Origin: Acidimicrobiaceae bacterium
GTDB taxonomy: Bacteria; Actinomycetota; Acidimicrobiia; Acidimicrobiales; RAAP-2
Assembly (NCBI GenBank): GCA_003134515.1
Contig: PLBM01000042.1
Span: forward strand, 1 to 50,535
Direction: 5' to 3'
DNA: 50,535 bases
Shown here: positions 16,856 to 25,446 of the stretch, in pieces
Layout: the number at the start of each line of letters is the position of its first letter
Position numbering within the stretch: the stretch's first letter is position 1
Translations under genes and position numbers: made by a program
The notes under the pieces: model-generated
What the model saw: only the letters and a program-made list of their open reading frames with translations
The model's database searches: none
Told to the model about the DNA's origin: nothing

Positions 16856-16972
16856 ATGAAGGATTTTCTGATCGAAAGTGACCCGACCACTCGACCGATG
16901 CGCGAGGAGTCTCTCGCCATGAAAGAGGAGCACGCCAAGGATATGTTCGCCCTCCGTGACGGAATTGCGTAA
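16856..16972 (+). CDS. possible 38-aa charged peptide upstream of the amidase
   Basis: ATG 16856 opens a short acidic/basic ORF (MKDFLIESDPTTRP, with SLAMKEEHAKDMF later) preceded by GGGAGGGG about 9 nt upstream. It ends 12 bp before the amidase start and could be a leader or small protein. I do not recognise it; the amphipathic composition and the RBS are the only support. Confidence 0.3.
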   Translation: MKDFLIESDPTTRPMREESLAMKEEHAKDMFALRDGIA

Positions 16973-16984
16973 TCGACTGTCGGA

Positions 16985-18421
16985 TTGACTAAGTTGAGCG
17001 TCCCCCCGGGCCCGGTCACCACGCTCGCCCGAGCTGTTCGAGAACGTCGCGTCAGCGCCACCGCCCTCGTCGTCGCCTCGATTGAACGCCTCGAGCGCGC
17101 CGAAGTATTGAACGTATTGGCCGAAAAGACCTTCGACGAGGCTCTACAGTTGGCGCGTCGCGTCGACGACGAAGGTTCTCTTCAGGGCGCGTTGGCCGGC
17201 GTCCCGACGTTGATCAAGGATCTCGAAGACCTGGCCGGTCACCCGACGCGCAAGGGCTCAATGGCCCTGCGTGACGCGCCGCTCGCGCTGAGTAATGGTG
17301 TCGTGCCGGGTCGACTTCTTCACGCGGGTGCCATCGTCGTTGGAAAGTCGACGCTGCCTGAGTTCGCGATCGAGGGATACACCGCGAACCTCTTGACCGG
17401 CGTCACGCGCAATCCTTGGAACCTCGACTACGCACCGGGCGGCTCAAGTGGTGGATCGGCCGCCGCACTCGCCGCCGGCTTGGTCGGCGTGGCGACCGCG
17501 ACGGACGGCGGCGGCTCGGTTCGCATCCCCGCCGCGCTCTGTGGGCTGGTCGGATTAAAGCCCACCAACGGCGTGGTGGGACGATGGCCGGTCCCCGACT
17601 GGATTGACTACTCCACCGATGGACCGTTGGCGACCTCAAGCGACGATCTGCGTCTTCTCTTTGACGTCATGTGCGGCCCCGTGGCCGGCGATCCGACGTC
17701 GCCGCCGGCCACCTTGCTTAACCAATGGTCTCTACCCGAGGGCCGATCGGTGCGGCTCTTCGCGGCCGAGAGGACCTCACCCTTCGGGCCGCTCAGTCGA
17801 CCGGTCGCCGCTCTCTTTCACGAGGCCGTCGACGCGTTCGCCGATCGTTTCAACGCGCAGGTCACGTGGCTCGAGGCGGAGGGGCTCTTTCGCGACGGCG
17901 ACCCGGACCTGGACTGGTTCACCATAACGAGCGCTGAACACGTGGCCTCACTGGGCCGAGATTGGGTGAATGAGCACATGGATGAGTTCCACGTGGCCAC
18001 CCAGGAGTTCCTCGGTACGGGACTTCGTATCGCCATCGACGAGTACCTCGCTGCTCGGCGACGACGATATCTCTATGTTCGAACGCTCGATGAGCTGTTG
18101 AGTCCCCACGGCCTACTGCTCACCCCCGCCGTCGCGGCGGAGGGCTGGCTCGCCGACGGGCGAATGCACACTGGCGCCAGCGTGCAGGGACTCGCGCCCG
18201 AGGTCTATTCGACCGCGTTGCAGAACGTGACGGGCCATCCCGCCCTCAGCCTTCCGTTCGGGCACCTCCCCTCGGGCGTGCCCTTTGGGCTTCAGGTCAC
18301 GGCCGAGCACTATCGCGACCACCGCTTGTTGGACGTCGCGGCGCTGATGGAAGCGGCCTATCCCTGGGCGCGCGTGGCGCCGGGCTACGAGGGGCTCGAA
18401 ACGATTCTGGAAGTGCTCTAG
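16985..18421 (+). CDS. amidase signature family hydrolase
   Basis: Amide hydrolase with the Ser-cisSer-Lys triad: K78 (LIKDLED), S154 (GGSSGGS) and S178 ([14 protein letters not shown]). At 478 aa it is normal for the family. The TTG start at 16985 ([10 protein letters not shown]) gives the expected N-terminal helix before the catalytic Lys, but TTG 16994 is also possible. It is not GatA by context: no gatB/gatC is near, and the C-terminal part is of the general amidase or 6-aminohexanoate-hydrolase type. The substrate is unknown. The PaiB-like gene follows by 31 bp, perhaps in the same operon. Confidence 0.85.
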   Translation: MTKLSVPPGPVTTLARAVRERRVSATALVVASIERLERAEVLNVLAEKTFDEALQLARRVDDEGSLQGALAGVPTLIKDLEDLAGHPTRKGSMALRDAPLALSNGVVPGRLLHAGAIVVGKSTLPEFAIEGYTANLLTGVTRNPWNLDYAPGGSSGGSAAALAAGLVGVATATDGGGSVRIPAALCGLVGLKPTNGVVGRWPVPDWIDYSTDGPLATSSDDLRLLFDVMCGPVAGDPTSPPATLLNQWSLPEGRSVRLFAAERTSPFGPLSRPVAALFHEAVDAFADRFNAQVTWLEAEGLFRDGDPDLDWFTITSAEHVASLGRDWVNEHMDEFHVATQEFLGTGLRIAIDEYLAARRRRYLYVRTLDELLSPHGLLLTPAVAAEGWLADGRMHTGASVQGLAPEVYSTALQNVTGHPALSLPFGHLPSGVPFGLQVTAEHYRDHRLLDVAALMEAAYPWARVAPGYEGLETILEVL

Positions 18422-18452
18422 GGCATCGAAACTCTCGGGGTGCTGTGAAACA

Positions 18453-19079
18453 ATGGGTGTCGTGTACGTTCCTTCCAAGCACGCGCTGAACGACGACGAC
18501 GCGTGGCAAGTCGTCAAGGACGCCGGCGCCGGGATGCTCGTTATCGATACGCCGAACGGACTAGCCAGCGTCTACGTGCCCGTGGTGGTGAGCGAGGATC
18601 GGCGAACTATGTGGTCACACCTCGCTAAGGCCAATCCCTGGTGGCAAGGGGTGGGTAGCGACACCGACGTGCTCGCGCTCTTTCTGGTGGCGAGCGCGTA
18701 CGTGTCGCCGACGTACTACCCGAGCCGTCTGGAGAACCCGGGCGTCGTGCCGACGTGGAACTACGTGGCGGCCGAGGTACGCGGGCGACTGACGCTCCAT
18801 GAGGACCCCGATTGGAAATTGAACCAGGTTCGTGGCGTCACCAGCCAGTTCGAACGGGGTCGTGAACCTGAGTGGCGCGTCGACGATATGGATCCCACGT
18901 ATCGAGAGCAGCAGCTCAAGGCGATAGTTGGGATTGAAATTGACGTGCTCTCTATCGAGGGCAAGGCCAAGATGTCGCAGAATCGCCCCGAAATCGACCA
19001 GCGGAGCGTGCAAGGTCACCTGGCTGAGGGATCACTCAGCGAACAGAATGTCGCCCTGCGAATGAATCCCCCGCAGTAG
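18453..19079 (+). CDS. PaiB-like FMN-binding protein
   Basis: A 208-aa protein of the PaiB family, a split-barrel flavin-binding fold named after a Bacillus regulator of sporulation and degradative enzymes. Visible family blocks are MGVVYVPSKHALNDDDAW, the central MWSHLAKANPWW, the tyrosine-rich YVSPTYYPSRLENPGVVPTW (with NY next), and the C-terminal IVGIEIDVLSIEGKAKMSQN, where relatives have KxKLSQN. It may act as a flavoenzyme rather than a regulator, since no HTH is seen. No clear RBS precedes ATG 18453. Confidence 0.85.
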   Translation: MGVVYVPSKHALNDDDAWQVVKDAGAGMLVIDTPNGLASVYVPVVVSEDRRTMWSHLAKANPWWQGVGSDTDVLALFLVASAYVSPTYYPSRLENPGVVPTWNYVAAEVRGRLTLHEDPDWKLNQVRGVTSQFERGREPEWRVDDMDPTYREQQLKAIVGIEIDVLSIEGKAKMSQNRPEIDQRSVQGHLAEGSLSEQNVALRMNPPQ

Positions 19080-19237
19080 TTCGCACTTTTGAGTTCGACC
19101 GGCCGCGCCGATCGCCCTGTCTCGTCGCGACCATCCTCCCCGAGTGGGCAATCGGCGCTATTTTCTTCATAGGTGTTGCACGGGCGACACCGGCGACGCG
19201 ATTCATTGCAGTTTCGTCGTAGTTCTTGGGGGGAACG

Positions 19238-20725
19238 ATGAGCGAAGCATTTACGCCAGAGTCACTGGGCGCCAAGGTACCGGTGGTGCCCGGTGAACAC
19301 GAACGACTCCGCCAGGGCGCGCTAGGTCTGCTCGACATATCGGCCGCGACCATGGCCAACATCGGTCCGGCCATGAGCTTTTACTTCGGCTTTGGTTTCC
19401 TCGCTTTCACCGCCGGCCTCGCGTCGCCGCTCACTATCATTGCCGCCGGCATCGCGATTCTGTTTCTCGGCAATACCCTGTCCGAGTTCACCAAGGTCCT
19501 GCCGTCAACGGGGGGGTTCATCTCCTTCATTGGCAAAACCTTCGGGGGGAGAACCGCGGTCACCACCGCGATTCTCACTGGCGCCGGCTACATCGCGGCT
19601 ATGGCGTCGGTGATCGCCATCGTCGGCGGGTTCTTCCAGACGATCATGCAGAACTACCACGTCGGCGGTCTGCAGAGCGTGCCCTGGGGAGTGTGGGTCC
19701 TGATCTTCTTGGCCTTTGCGGTGTTCATGATGGTGCGCGGCATCTCGATTTCCACCCGGTTGGCGGGATTCTTCTTCGCCTTTGAGATGGCCATCATGAT
19801 TTTGGTGAGCGTGATCACGTTGGTGAAATTTCACGCACACATCAACTTCCGACCATTCGAGCCAAAGAACATCACCGGTGGGTTCAAGGGACTGGCCGCA
19901 GGCTTTCCACTCGCCATCTATCTTTTTATCGGTTGGGAGAACTCCGCGGCCTTGGCCGAAGAGACCAACGACCCACGCAAGAACGTACCCAAGGCCGTGT
20001 TTACCTCGATCTGCATCATGCTGGTCGCCTACACGTTCTTCGCGTTCTCCACGGTGGTGGGCTTTAAGGACAACGTCGGCACCCTGACTACCGCGGCCGT
20101 GCCGTTTCTCTCGGTGGCCCGCGAAGGCTTTGCGGTGCTGCTCTTCTTCGCCTTCCTCGCGGGCATGACCTCGACGCTCGGGGCTTTGATTGCGGGCACC
20201 AACTCCCAAGCTCGGCTCATCTTTAATGCCGGGCGCGAAGGACTCTTGCCCTCGGTCATCGGCAAGGTCCACTCCACGCGCCGCACGCCGATGAACGCGC
20301 TCTTCGTCTTTCTGGGACTGGGGGTGGCGATCATTGGGATATGGGGCCTCGGCCATATCATCGGTGGCCCCGCCAACTCGGGTTCGATGAGCGCGCTCGC
20401 CATGTTCGTCGAATCCTCGACCTTTGGCACCATCCTCTTGCTCATCGTTTACGGACTCTCGAACGTGGCGTTGCCCTTTTACTACAAGAAGTACCACCCC
20501 GATCTGTACAAGCCCTTCCGTCACGCGGTGCTGCCAGCCTTTGGCGTGCTGTGGATCCTGGTGCCGCTGTACTACCTCGCTAAGCCCGGACAGCCCGCGC
20601 CGTATAGCTGGTACCCGTACATCGCGCTGGGGGTACTGATTCTCGCGATCATCTACGCGACGTTCCTCGTGGCGCGCGATCCGGGCATCGGCGATCGAGT
20701 GGGCTCGATCATCGCCGACGAGTGA
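19238..20725 (+). CDS. APC-family amino acid permease
   Basis: A 495-aa transporter of the amino acid-polyamine-organocation family with about 12 TM helices. The first helices carry LGLLDISAATMANIGPAMSF, a typical APC TM1 region; later blocks are IGWENSAALAEETNDPRKNV and AGTNSQARLIFNAGREGLLP. I chose ATG 19238 (MSEAFTPESLG) because GGGGGG lies just before it; the frame extends to TTG 19226. The substrate is unknown. The 158 bp upstream show no gene. Confidence 0.88.
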   Translation: MSEAFTPESLGAKVPVVPGEHERLRQGALGLLDISAATMANIGPAMSFYFGFGFLAFTAGLASPLTIIAAGIAILFLGNTLSEFTKVLPSTGGFISFIGKTFGGRTAVTTAILTGAGYIAAMASVIAIVGGFFQTIMQNYHVGGLQSVPWGVWVLIFLAFAVFMMVRGISISTRLAGFFFAFEMAIMILVSVITLVKFHAHINFRPFEPKNITGGFKGLAAGFPLAIYLFIGWENSAALAEETNDPRKNVPKAVFTSICIMLVAYTFFAFSTVVGFKDNVGTLTTAAVPFLSVAREGFAVLLFFAFLAGMTSTLGALIAGTNSQARLIFNAGREGLLPSVIGKVHSTRRTPMNALFVFLGLGVAIIGIWGLGHIIGGPANSGSMSALAMFVESSTFGTILLLIVYGLSNVALPFYYKKYHPDLYKPFRHAVLPAFGVLWILVPLYYLAKPGQPAPYSWYPYIALGVLILAIIYATFLVARDPGIGDRVGSIIADE

Positions 20726-20737
20726 GTTGACGGTCGT

Positions 20738-20775
20738 CGCTCGGGGTTAAAGTCAAGAGTTTCAAACCCCGAGCG
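20738..20775. terminator. bidirectional terminator hairpin
   Basis: An 11-bp perfect stem CGCTCGGGGTT/AACCCCGAGCG with a 16-nt loop lies between the convergent permease and gluconokinase genes. It starts 12 bp after the permease stop. No clear T-run follows on either strand, so it is called from stem strength and position. Confidence 0.65.
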
Positions 20776-20853
20776 TCGCCGCGGCTCGTCCCAAGCATGA
20801 GTGTCGCGAACCAGTGATTCGGTGGCGTCAAAGCCTGGTGCGATATTCACCGG

Positions 20854-21402
20854 TTAGCCGCTTTCCGGGTAGATACGCCACTCGGTCTCAAGCTGGCTGA
20901 CAATCTCATCGGGCGTTAAAGAGATATCGACGCGCACTCCGCGTTCGTCGCGCTGGAGTGGCTCAAGAGTGGCGAACTGGGACGCGAGTAGTGAAATGGG
21001 CATGAAGTCGTGAGGTCGAGCTTCGAGTCTTGCTTGGATCAGATCGAATGCGCCATCCAGCATCACAAAGTAAGTATCCGGGACGTACTCACGCAAGAGG
21101 TCGCGATATTTCCGTTTTAGCGCCGAGCACGCGACAACGCATCCGGGGACGTGAGAGTGCGCGTCCTTGAGTAGTTGCCCGATGGCGTTCAACCACGGTG
21201 TTCGATCGTCGTCGCTGAGCGCGTGGCCATTTGACATCTTGGCGAGGTTGTCGGGACTGTGGAGCGCGTCCCCGTCGATGAACTCAAAACCGATTCGCTG
21301 GGCTAGGGCCCGAGCGATCGTACTTTTACCCGATCCCGACACTCCCATGACGACGATCGATCGAACTTGGCCCGTGTGCATCACGCCTAACTCTTCTTGC
21401 AA
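20854..21402 (-). CDS. gntK: gluconokinase
   Basis: Phosphorylates D-gluconate to 6-phosphogluconate for the pentose phosphate pathway. The P-loop is MGVSGSGKST (about residues 19-28), followed by the family's FIDGDALHSPDN and LSDDDRTPWL; CSALKRKYRDLLR and the late HDFMPISLLASQFATLEPL are also diagnostic. At 182 aa it is full length. The start is TTG 21402 with GGAG nearby, or ATG 21381 (MHTGQVRS). It stands alone; no gluconate permease or dehydrogenase is in the window. Confidence 0.92.
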   Translation of the reverse strand: MQEELGVMHTGQVRSIVVMGVSGSGKSTIARALAQRIGFEFIDGDALHSPDNLAKMSNGHALSDDDRTPWLNAIGQLLKDAHSHVPGCVVACSALKRKYRDLLREYVPDTYFVMLDGAFDLIQARLEARPHDFMPISLLASQFATLEPLQRDERGVRVDISLTPDEIVSQLETEWRIYPESG

Positions 21403-21525
21403 TTTTCTCCAAGGGTAACCGGCGCGCCGCCGCCGTCGGATCAGCTCGGCCCAGGACCGTCGCGCTATCGCGGTGTTAAGTTATATCTCGACGTGCGTCG
21501 CGAGTCGTGGAGATCGGACTCAACT

Positions 21526-21711
21526 ATGTGGATACGAACAGTTATTGGTGTCATCTGCTGCCTCGTGGGCGCCGTGTGGATCGCTCAAGGTACGAACGTG
21601 ATGCACGGTTCGGGAATGAGCGGGCACGGGGGTTGGGCGTGGCTCGGCGCGATCGTGCTGTTGATAGGGGTAGCGATTCTCTTGAGGGATCGGCGCCCTC
21701 GGAGAGGCTGA
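21526..21711 (+). CDS. small two-TM membrane protein
   Basis: A 61-aa protein starting MWIRTVIGVICCLVGAVWIA, with a Gly-rich loop (MHGSGMSGHGG) and a second TM segment WLGAIVLLIGVAILL ending in a basic tail RDRRPRRG. The TM1-(QGTN)-loop-TM2 pattern recurs in small unannotated actinobacterial proteins. Function is unknown. GGAG lies upstream of ATG 21526 at a long distance. A longer frame from 21397 exists but overlaps the gntK start region. Confidence 0.6.
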   Translation: MWIRTVIGVICCLVGAVWIAQGTNVMHGSGMSGHGGWAWLGAIVLLIGVAILLRDRRPRRG

Positions 21712-21850
21712 GCGGCGCGACTCGTATTCGAGAAGTCGGCGCTCGGTCACAGTGGGTGAAACTGAAAACGAGCTAAGCCCGTGACGACGTTACCGCTCGC
21801 TACTACTCTTAGTCGGTGAGGCGAGAGCCTCGCGGGGGAAAGGAACTCTG

Positions 21851-22966
21851 ATGAGTGGTGTACGAGTGTTGGTGGGCACGCGAAAGGGCATGTTCATTCT
21901 TACGTCGGACGGCAAGCGTAAGACGTGGGTCGTCAGTGGCCCGATGCTCGAAGGCTGGGAGGTTTATCACGTGAAGGGCTCACCTGTTGACCCCAACCGG
22001 ATCTACGCGTCCCAGACCACGGATTGGTTCGGACAGATAATCCAGCGATCCGACGACGGGGGCGCAACGTGGGCGCCCGTCGGCAATCAGTTCCAGTATG
22101 ACGGCGTCACGGGCACGCACCAGTGGTACGACGGCACCCCGCACCCCTGGGAGTTCGCCCGGGTCTGGCATCTCGAACCTTCGCTGAGCGATCCCGACAC
22201 GGTGCTCGCCGGCGTCGAGGACGCGGCCCTTTTTCGCTCGAGCGACGGCGGTGAGAACTGGCACGAACTCTCAGGACTGCGCACGATCGGGTCGGGCTCG
22301 TCCTGGCAGCCCGGTGCCGGCGGCATGTGCCTGCACACGATTCTCGTGAGCCCGAGCGACGCCCAGCGGATCTGGGTCGCTATTTCGTCGGCGGGCGTCT
22401 TTCGCACTGACGACGGCGGCGTGAGTTGGAGTCCGAAGAATAAGGGTCTGCACTCCGAAGGCATCCCCGACGGGGACGCCGAGGTCGGTCACTGCGTGCA
22501 CCGCATCGCCCTGCACCCGTCGCGACCCGACACGCTGTTCATGCAAAAGCATTGGGACGTCCTGCGCAGTGACGACGCCGGCGATTCGTGGGTCGAGATC
22601 AGCGGCAACCTGCCGTCGGACTTTGGTTTCGTCATTGACGTGCACGCGCACGAACCTGAGACGGTCTACGTCGTGCCCATCACCAGTGATTCAGTGCACT
22701 TCCCGCCCGAAGGCAAGTTGCGCGTCTATCGCAGTCGAAGCGGGGGCAACGAGTGGGAGCCGCTGACCAAGGGGCTACCCCAAGCCAACTGTTACGTGGA
22801 CGTGCTGCGCGACGCGATGGCCGTGGACTCACTGGACGACTGTGGTGTCTACTTCGGCACGACCGGCGGACAGGTCTACGCCTCGGCCAACGCCGGGGAC
22901 AGTTGGGAGCCAATCGTTCGCGATCTGCCGGCGGTGTTGTCGGTCGAAGTGCAAACGTTGGCATGA
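21851..22966 (+). CDS. BNR/Asp-box repeat beta-propeller protein
   Basis: A 371-aa protein with at least six Asp-box-like repeats (S-x-D-x-G-x-x-W type): [36 protein letters not shown], and weaker SRSGGNEW and ANAGDSW. These make a sialidase/VPS10-like beta-propeller. No signal peptide is visible, so it is probably cytoplasmic. Sialidase catalytic residues are not evident, and such proteins are annotated only as exo-alpha-sialidase-like or glycosyl hydrolase-like. AAAGGA lies 7-8 nt before the ATG. The stop overlaps the ATG of the ubiquitin-fold gene (ATGA), so the two are translated together. Confidence 0.8.
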   Translation: MSGVRVLVGTRKGMFILTSDGKRKTWVVSGPMLEGWEVYHVKGSPVDPNRIYASQTTDWFGQIIQRSDDGGATWAPVGNQFQYDGVTGTHQWYDGTPHPWEFARVWHLEPSLSDPDTVLAGVEDAALFRSSDGGENWHELSGLRTIGSGSSWQPGAGGMCLHTILVSPSDAQRIWVAISSAGVFRTDDGGVSWSPKNKGLHSEGIPDGDAEVGHCVHRIALHPSRPDTLFMQKHWDVLRSDDAGDSWVEISGNLPSDFGFVIDVHAHEPETVYVVPITSDSVHFPPEGKLRVYRSRSGGNEWEPLTKGLPQANCYVDVLRDAMAVDSLDDCGVYFGTTGGQVYASANAGDSWEPIVRDLPAVLSVEVQTLA

Positions 22967-23259
22967 TCCGGGTCGTGCTTCCGGCCCACTTAAGGACGCT
23001 CGCGCATGTGAATCGCGAGTTCGATCTCGACGTGCCCGGCCCACTCACGCAGCGATCGGTGATCGACGCGCTCGAAGCCCGTTTTCCGGTCTTGCTCGGG
23101 ACGATCCGCGATCCGCTCACTCAAAAGCGCCGTCCGTACGTGCGCTTTTTCGCGTGCGAGGAGGATCTATCGCACGACTCGCCCGACGCGGCGTTGCCCG
23201 ACGCCGTCGCCACCAGGGCGGAACCGTTCTTCGTCATTGGCGCGATGGCGGGCGGCTAG
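22963..23259 (+). CDS. MoaD/ThiS-family ubiquitin-fold protein
   Basis: A 98-aa protein: N-terminal [20 protein letters not shown] strand-turn-strand, the helix [11 protein letters not shown], and a C-terminus ending exactly AMAGG. The terminal Gly-Gly and order of elements fit the beta-grasp MoaD/ThiS family, whose C-terminal Gly is activated to a thiocarboxylate or conjugated. ATG 22963 is fixed by the ATGA overlap with the BNR gene. The true MoaD of the cluster is at 32912, so this is probably not the molybdopterin synthase subunit. Its partner is more likely the BNR protein than a Moco enzyme. Confidence 0.75.
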   Translation: MIRVVLPAHLRTLAHVNREFDLDVPGPLTQRSVIDALEARFPVLLGTIRDPLTQKRRPYVRFFACEEDLSHDSPDAALPDAVATRAEPFFVIGAMAGG

Positions 23260-23266
23260 GGCCCGC

Positions 23267-23920
23267 TTAATCGGATCGGGCAGTGTCGCTCGCCGCCGAC
23301 TTCTCCTTGAACCAGCTGGCGGCGTGAGCGCGGGCCCACGTGTTGCTAATCCAGCCAGTAAATATCGATTTCAGCGAGTCGCGATGAGTCAGGGCCACAA
23401 CGATGTGTCCAATGACCACCACGAAGACCGCCCACGCGAAGACGTCGTGGACGAACGTCGCGCCCGTACGCCACGGCACCGGAAAGAACCGGAACCACTG
23501 CAACATCGAGCCCGTGGCCAACAGGACCACGATCGAGGCGCCAATGAAGATGGAGTTCAGTTTTTGACCGGGGTTGAACTTGTCGGCCTTGAGGGGAGTC
23601 CGGCCCATCGACATCAGCCAGCGAATCTCGTCGCGCGTCCAGTAGTTCACGCGTCGCAGGTCTTGGCGCATCTGGTGGCCCCACGGTCCGAGCAATGACA
23701 CCACGATCGGCAGCGGCAGCGCCAGTCCGCTCCACAGGTGAATCATTTCGATGACGTGGCGCTGCAAGACGACGCCCAAGAGCGAGCCGAAGTACAACGG
23801 GATGGCGGTGGCAATGAGTACGCCGAACAGTGCGGCGTTGGCCCAGTGCGCGACGCGCTGCATCCGGTCAAAGCGCAATATGCGTAGTGCTACCTCGGGC
23901 GGAGAGTGGGTGAGGGCCAT
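23267..23920 (-). CDS. cytochrome b561-type membrane subunit
   Basis: A 217-aa (from ATG 23920, MALTHSPPEV) four-TM cytochrome b resembling FdnI/YedZ-type redox anchors. Haem-ligand candidates are His in DRMQRVAHWANAALF, MIHLWSGLALPLPIVVS, TFVHDVFAWAVFVVV and IGHIVVALTHRDSL. It starts 5 bp after the stop of the molybdoenzyme gene, so it probably carries electrons between that enzyme and the quinone pool. A start 57 bp upstream would overlap that gene. It converges with the ubiquitin-fold gene, the stops being 7 bp apart. Confidence 0.8.
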   Translation of the reverse strand: MALTHSPPEVALRILRFDRMQRVAHWANAALFGVLIATAIPLYFGSLLGVVLQRHVIEMIHLWSGLALPLPIVVSLLGPWGHQMRQDLRRVNYWTRDEIRWLMSMGRTPLKADKFNPGQKLNSIFIGASIVVLLATGSMLQWFRFFPVPWRTGATFVHDVFAWAVFVVVIGHIVVALTHRDSLKSIFTGWISNTWARAHAASWFKEKSAASDTARSD

Positions 23921-23925
23921 CAACG

Positions 23926-24648
23926 TCAGGTCAGGTTGGGATCGGGATTCGTCGGACCGGTCGTGCCATCGAGCCACCCGTTGACCGGGTACCCGTTATA
24001 TTCCCAAAAACCAGGTTGCACTTGATTCACGACGCGAATCGCGGAGAGCCACTTCAGTGATTTGTAACCGAACATCGGCGCGACGTAGAGCCGCACCGGT
24101 CCGCCGTGCTCGGTGGTGACTGGCGCGCCGAGCATCCGATAGGCGACGATAACGTCGGGCAGGTGGGCCTGATCGATCGTGAGGCTCTCGGAGTCGGCGT
24201 GGTCGTACGACTCAAAGCTCAGCGCCACCGCTCCGGGTTGCACGCCCACGGTATCCAAGATGTGCGAGAGCTGCACTCCCTCCCAGTGGACGTCGGGCAC
24301 TTTCCAGCCGGTCACGCACTGAAAGGTCTTCACGAAGGACGTCACCGGCATCGCTTGGAGGTCGGCCATGGTGAAAGTCATGGGGCGTTGGACCAGACCG
24401 CTGACCTTGAGTCGGTAGTCGCTCGTTTTGATCTTGGGGAACGTACCGGTGATCGAGTAGATCCGGAAGCGATCGCCGAAGGGCAAGAGCCCGCCCAGAC
24501 CGGAACCGACGGCGTTGCCGAGAAAACTCTGTACCTTGTTTCCTACGAGCACGCCCACCGCGCCGAGGGCGGCGAGACCGATGAAGACTCGACGTCCGAC
24601 GTTTACTCGCTTCGGAGTTTCGAAGGGCGTTACTTCTTCAGGCGCCAC
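23926..24648 (-). CDS. sulfite-oxidase-like molybdopterin oxidoreductase
   Basis: A 240-aa enzyme of the sulfite oxidase/YedY (MsrP) fold. The Mo-binding Cys is C111 in TFQCVTGWKV. Other family blocks are VHWEGVQLSHIL, GGPVRLYVAPMFGYKSLKW and the C-terminal GYWE-like GFWEYNGY. The N-terminus has twin Arg (VNVGRRVFIGLAALG), so Tat export with the folded cofactor is likely, staying anchored by that helix. It sits between moaC (gap 3 bp) and the cytochrome b gene (gap 5 bp). Its substrate is unknown: a peptide-methionine sulfoxide reductase-like role or sulfite/nitrate oxidoreduction are possible. Confidence 0.87.
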   Translation of the reverse strand: MAPEEVTPFETPKRVNVGRRVFIGLAALGAVGVLVGNKVQSFLGNAVGSGLGGLLPFGDRFRIYSITGTFPKIKTSDYRLKVSGLVQRPMTFTMADLQAMPVTSFVKTFQCVTGWKVPDVHWEGVQLSHILDTVGVQPGAVALSFESYDHADSESLTIDQAHLPDVIVAYRMLGAPVTTEHGGPVRLYVAPMFGYKSLKWLSAIRVVNQVQPGFWEYNGYPVNGWLDGTTGPTNPDPNLT

Positions 24649-24651
24649 GCG

Positions 24652-25137
24652 CTACACCGAGTCATTCACCAGTCGCCCCCAGTCGCCGGACTTGCCGCCG
24701 GTCTTTCGTAGGAGGACGAGGTCTTCAATATGTGCGGTCGGATCGAGGTCGAGCAGCGAACTGACCACGCTTAGCGCCGCGACGGCGCAGGCAGTGAGCG
24801 CTTCCATCTCTACGCCAGTGTGATGAACGGTCACCACGGTTGATTGAATGCTCACTCCTTGCGCGTTTTTCGTTACGTCGACTTGGATGTCGTCGAGGCT
24901 GAGCGGATGACACAGTGGAATGAGATTCGCCGTTTGCTTTGCCGCCTGAATGCCCGCGATTCGAGCCGCGTGCAAAACGTCGAGGGCGTGGGTCGCCGTG
25001 CCAGGTGCGGGAATGTCAGCGTCGGTAAACACCGTGCAGCTGGCCTGCGCGCTGCGACGCGATGTCTGCTTTCGCGAGACGTCGACCATGCGTAACTTGC
25101 CACTGCTGTCGACGTGCGAAAGTTGCTTTTTCACCAT
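24652..25137 (-). CDS. moaC: cyclic pyranopterin monophosphate synthase accessory protein MoaC
   Basis: Makes cyclic pyranopterin monophosphate together with MoaA, the first stage of molybdenum cofactor synthesis. The N-terminal MVDVSRKQTSRR and the substrate pocket LIPLCHPLSLDDIQVDV are typical, as are GVEMEALTACAVAALS and the late KTGGKSGDW. I chose ATG 25137 (MVKKQLSHVD), giving the usual 161 aa; GGAG lies just upstream. The longer frame to 25251 adds 38 unlike residues. A TAACAT box at 25202-25207 (minus strand) may be its promoter. Confidence 0.94.
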   Translation of the reverse strand: MVKKQLSHVDSSGKLRMVDVSRKQTSRRSAQASCTVFTDADIPAPGTATHALDVLHAARIAGIQAAKQTANLIPLCHPLSLDDIQVDVTKNAQGVSIQSTVVTVHHTGVEMEALTACAVAALSVVSSLLDLDPTAHIEDLVLLRKTGGKSGDWGRLVNDSV

Positions 25138-25446
25138 CACTCCGCCCTCAATTCGCTTCGAGCCGATCTCGCAACTCATGATGCAACTGCCGTAGTTCGA
25201 GATGTTACTCGGGTGACTTGAAAAGTGGACTTTGCGGTACGACCTGTGCACGACCGAGGGTCTCAGCGATTCGGCTCCGGACCAATGAAGTGTGTCGCAT
25301 CGACGCTTAGCCGCAGATGGTTCACCATGGCACGAATAGCGCGCGAATGTTTAAAGTGACGCTGGTAGTCTTCTCAACAGCCAGTCATTCCGGCTCGAAT
25401 GTGAAAATTGTGTACTTGACGTCGACTCCGTAGGGGACCTAGCTCC
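25138..25446. other. divergent intergenic region between moaC and moaA
   Basis: These 309 bp hold the leaders and promoters of both genes. A -10-like TAACAT on the minus strand (25202-25207) could serve moaC with a leader of about 58 nt. TTGACG lies near 25417 on the plus strand, close to moaA. I looked for a molybdenum-cofactor riboswitch fold and could not recognise one. No ORF is convincing. Confidence 0.4.

Noticed and set aside
16985-18421. GatA subunit of tRNA amidotransferase
   Set aside because: The amidase triad is shared, but no gatB/gatC is near and the C-terminal part differs.
19505-20524. 339-aa open frame antisense to the APC permease
   Set aside because: Highly charged His/Arg/Glu-rich shadow of a membrane gene in GC-rich DNA; no RBS and no motif.
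25250-25446. Possible molybdenum-cofactor riboswitch before moaA
   Set aside because: The position is plausible, but I could not find the conserved stems by eye; a covariance-model search would decide.
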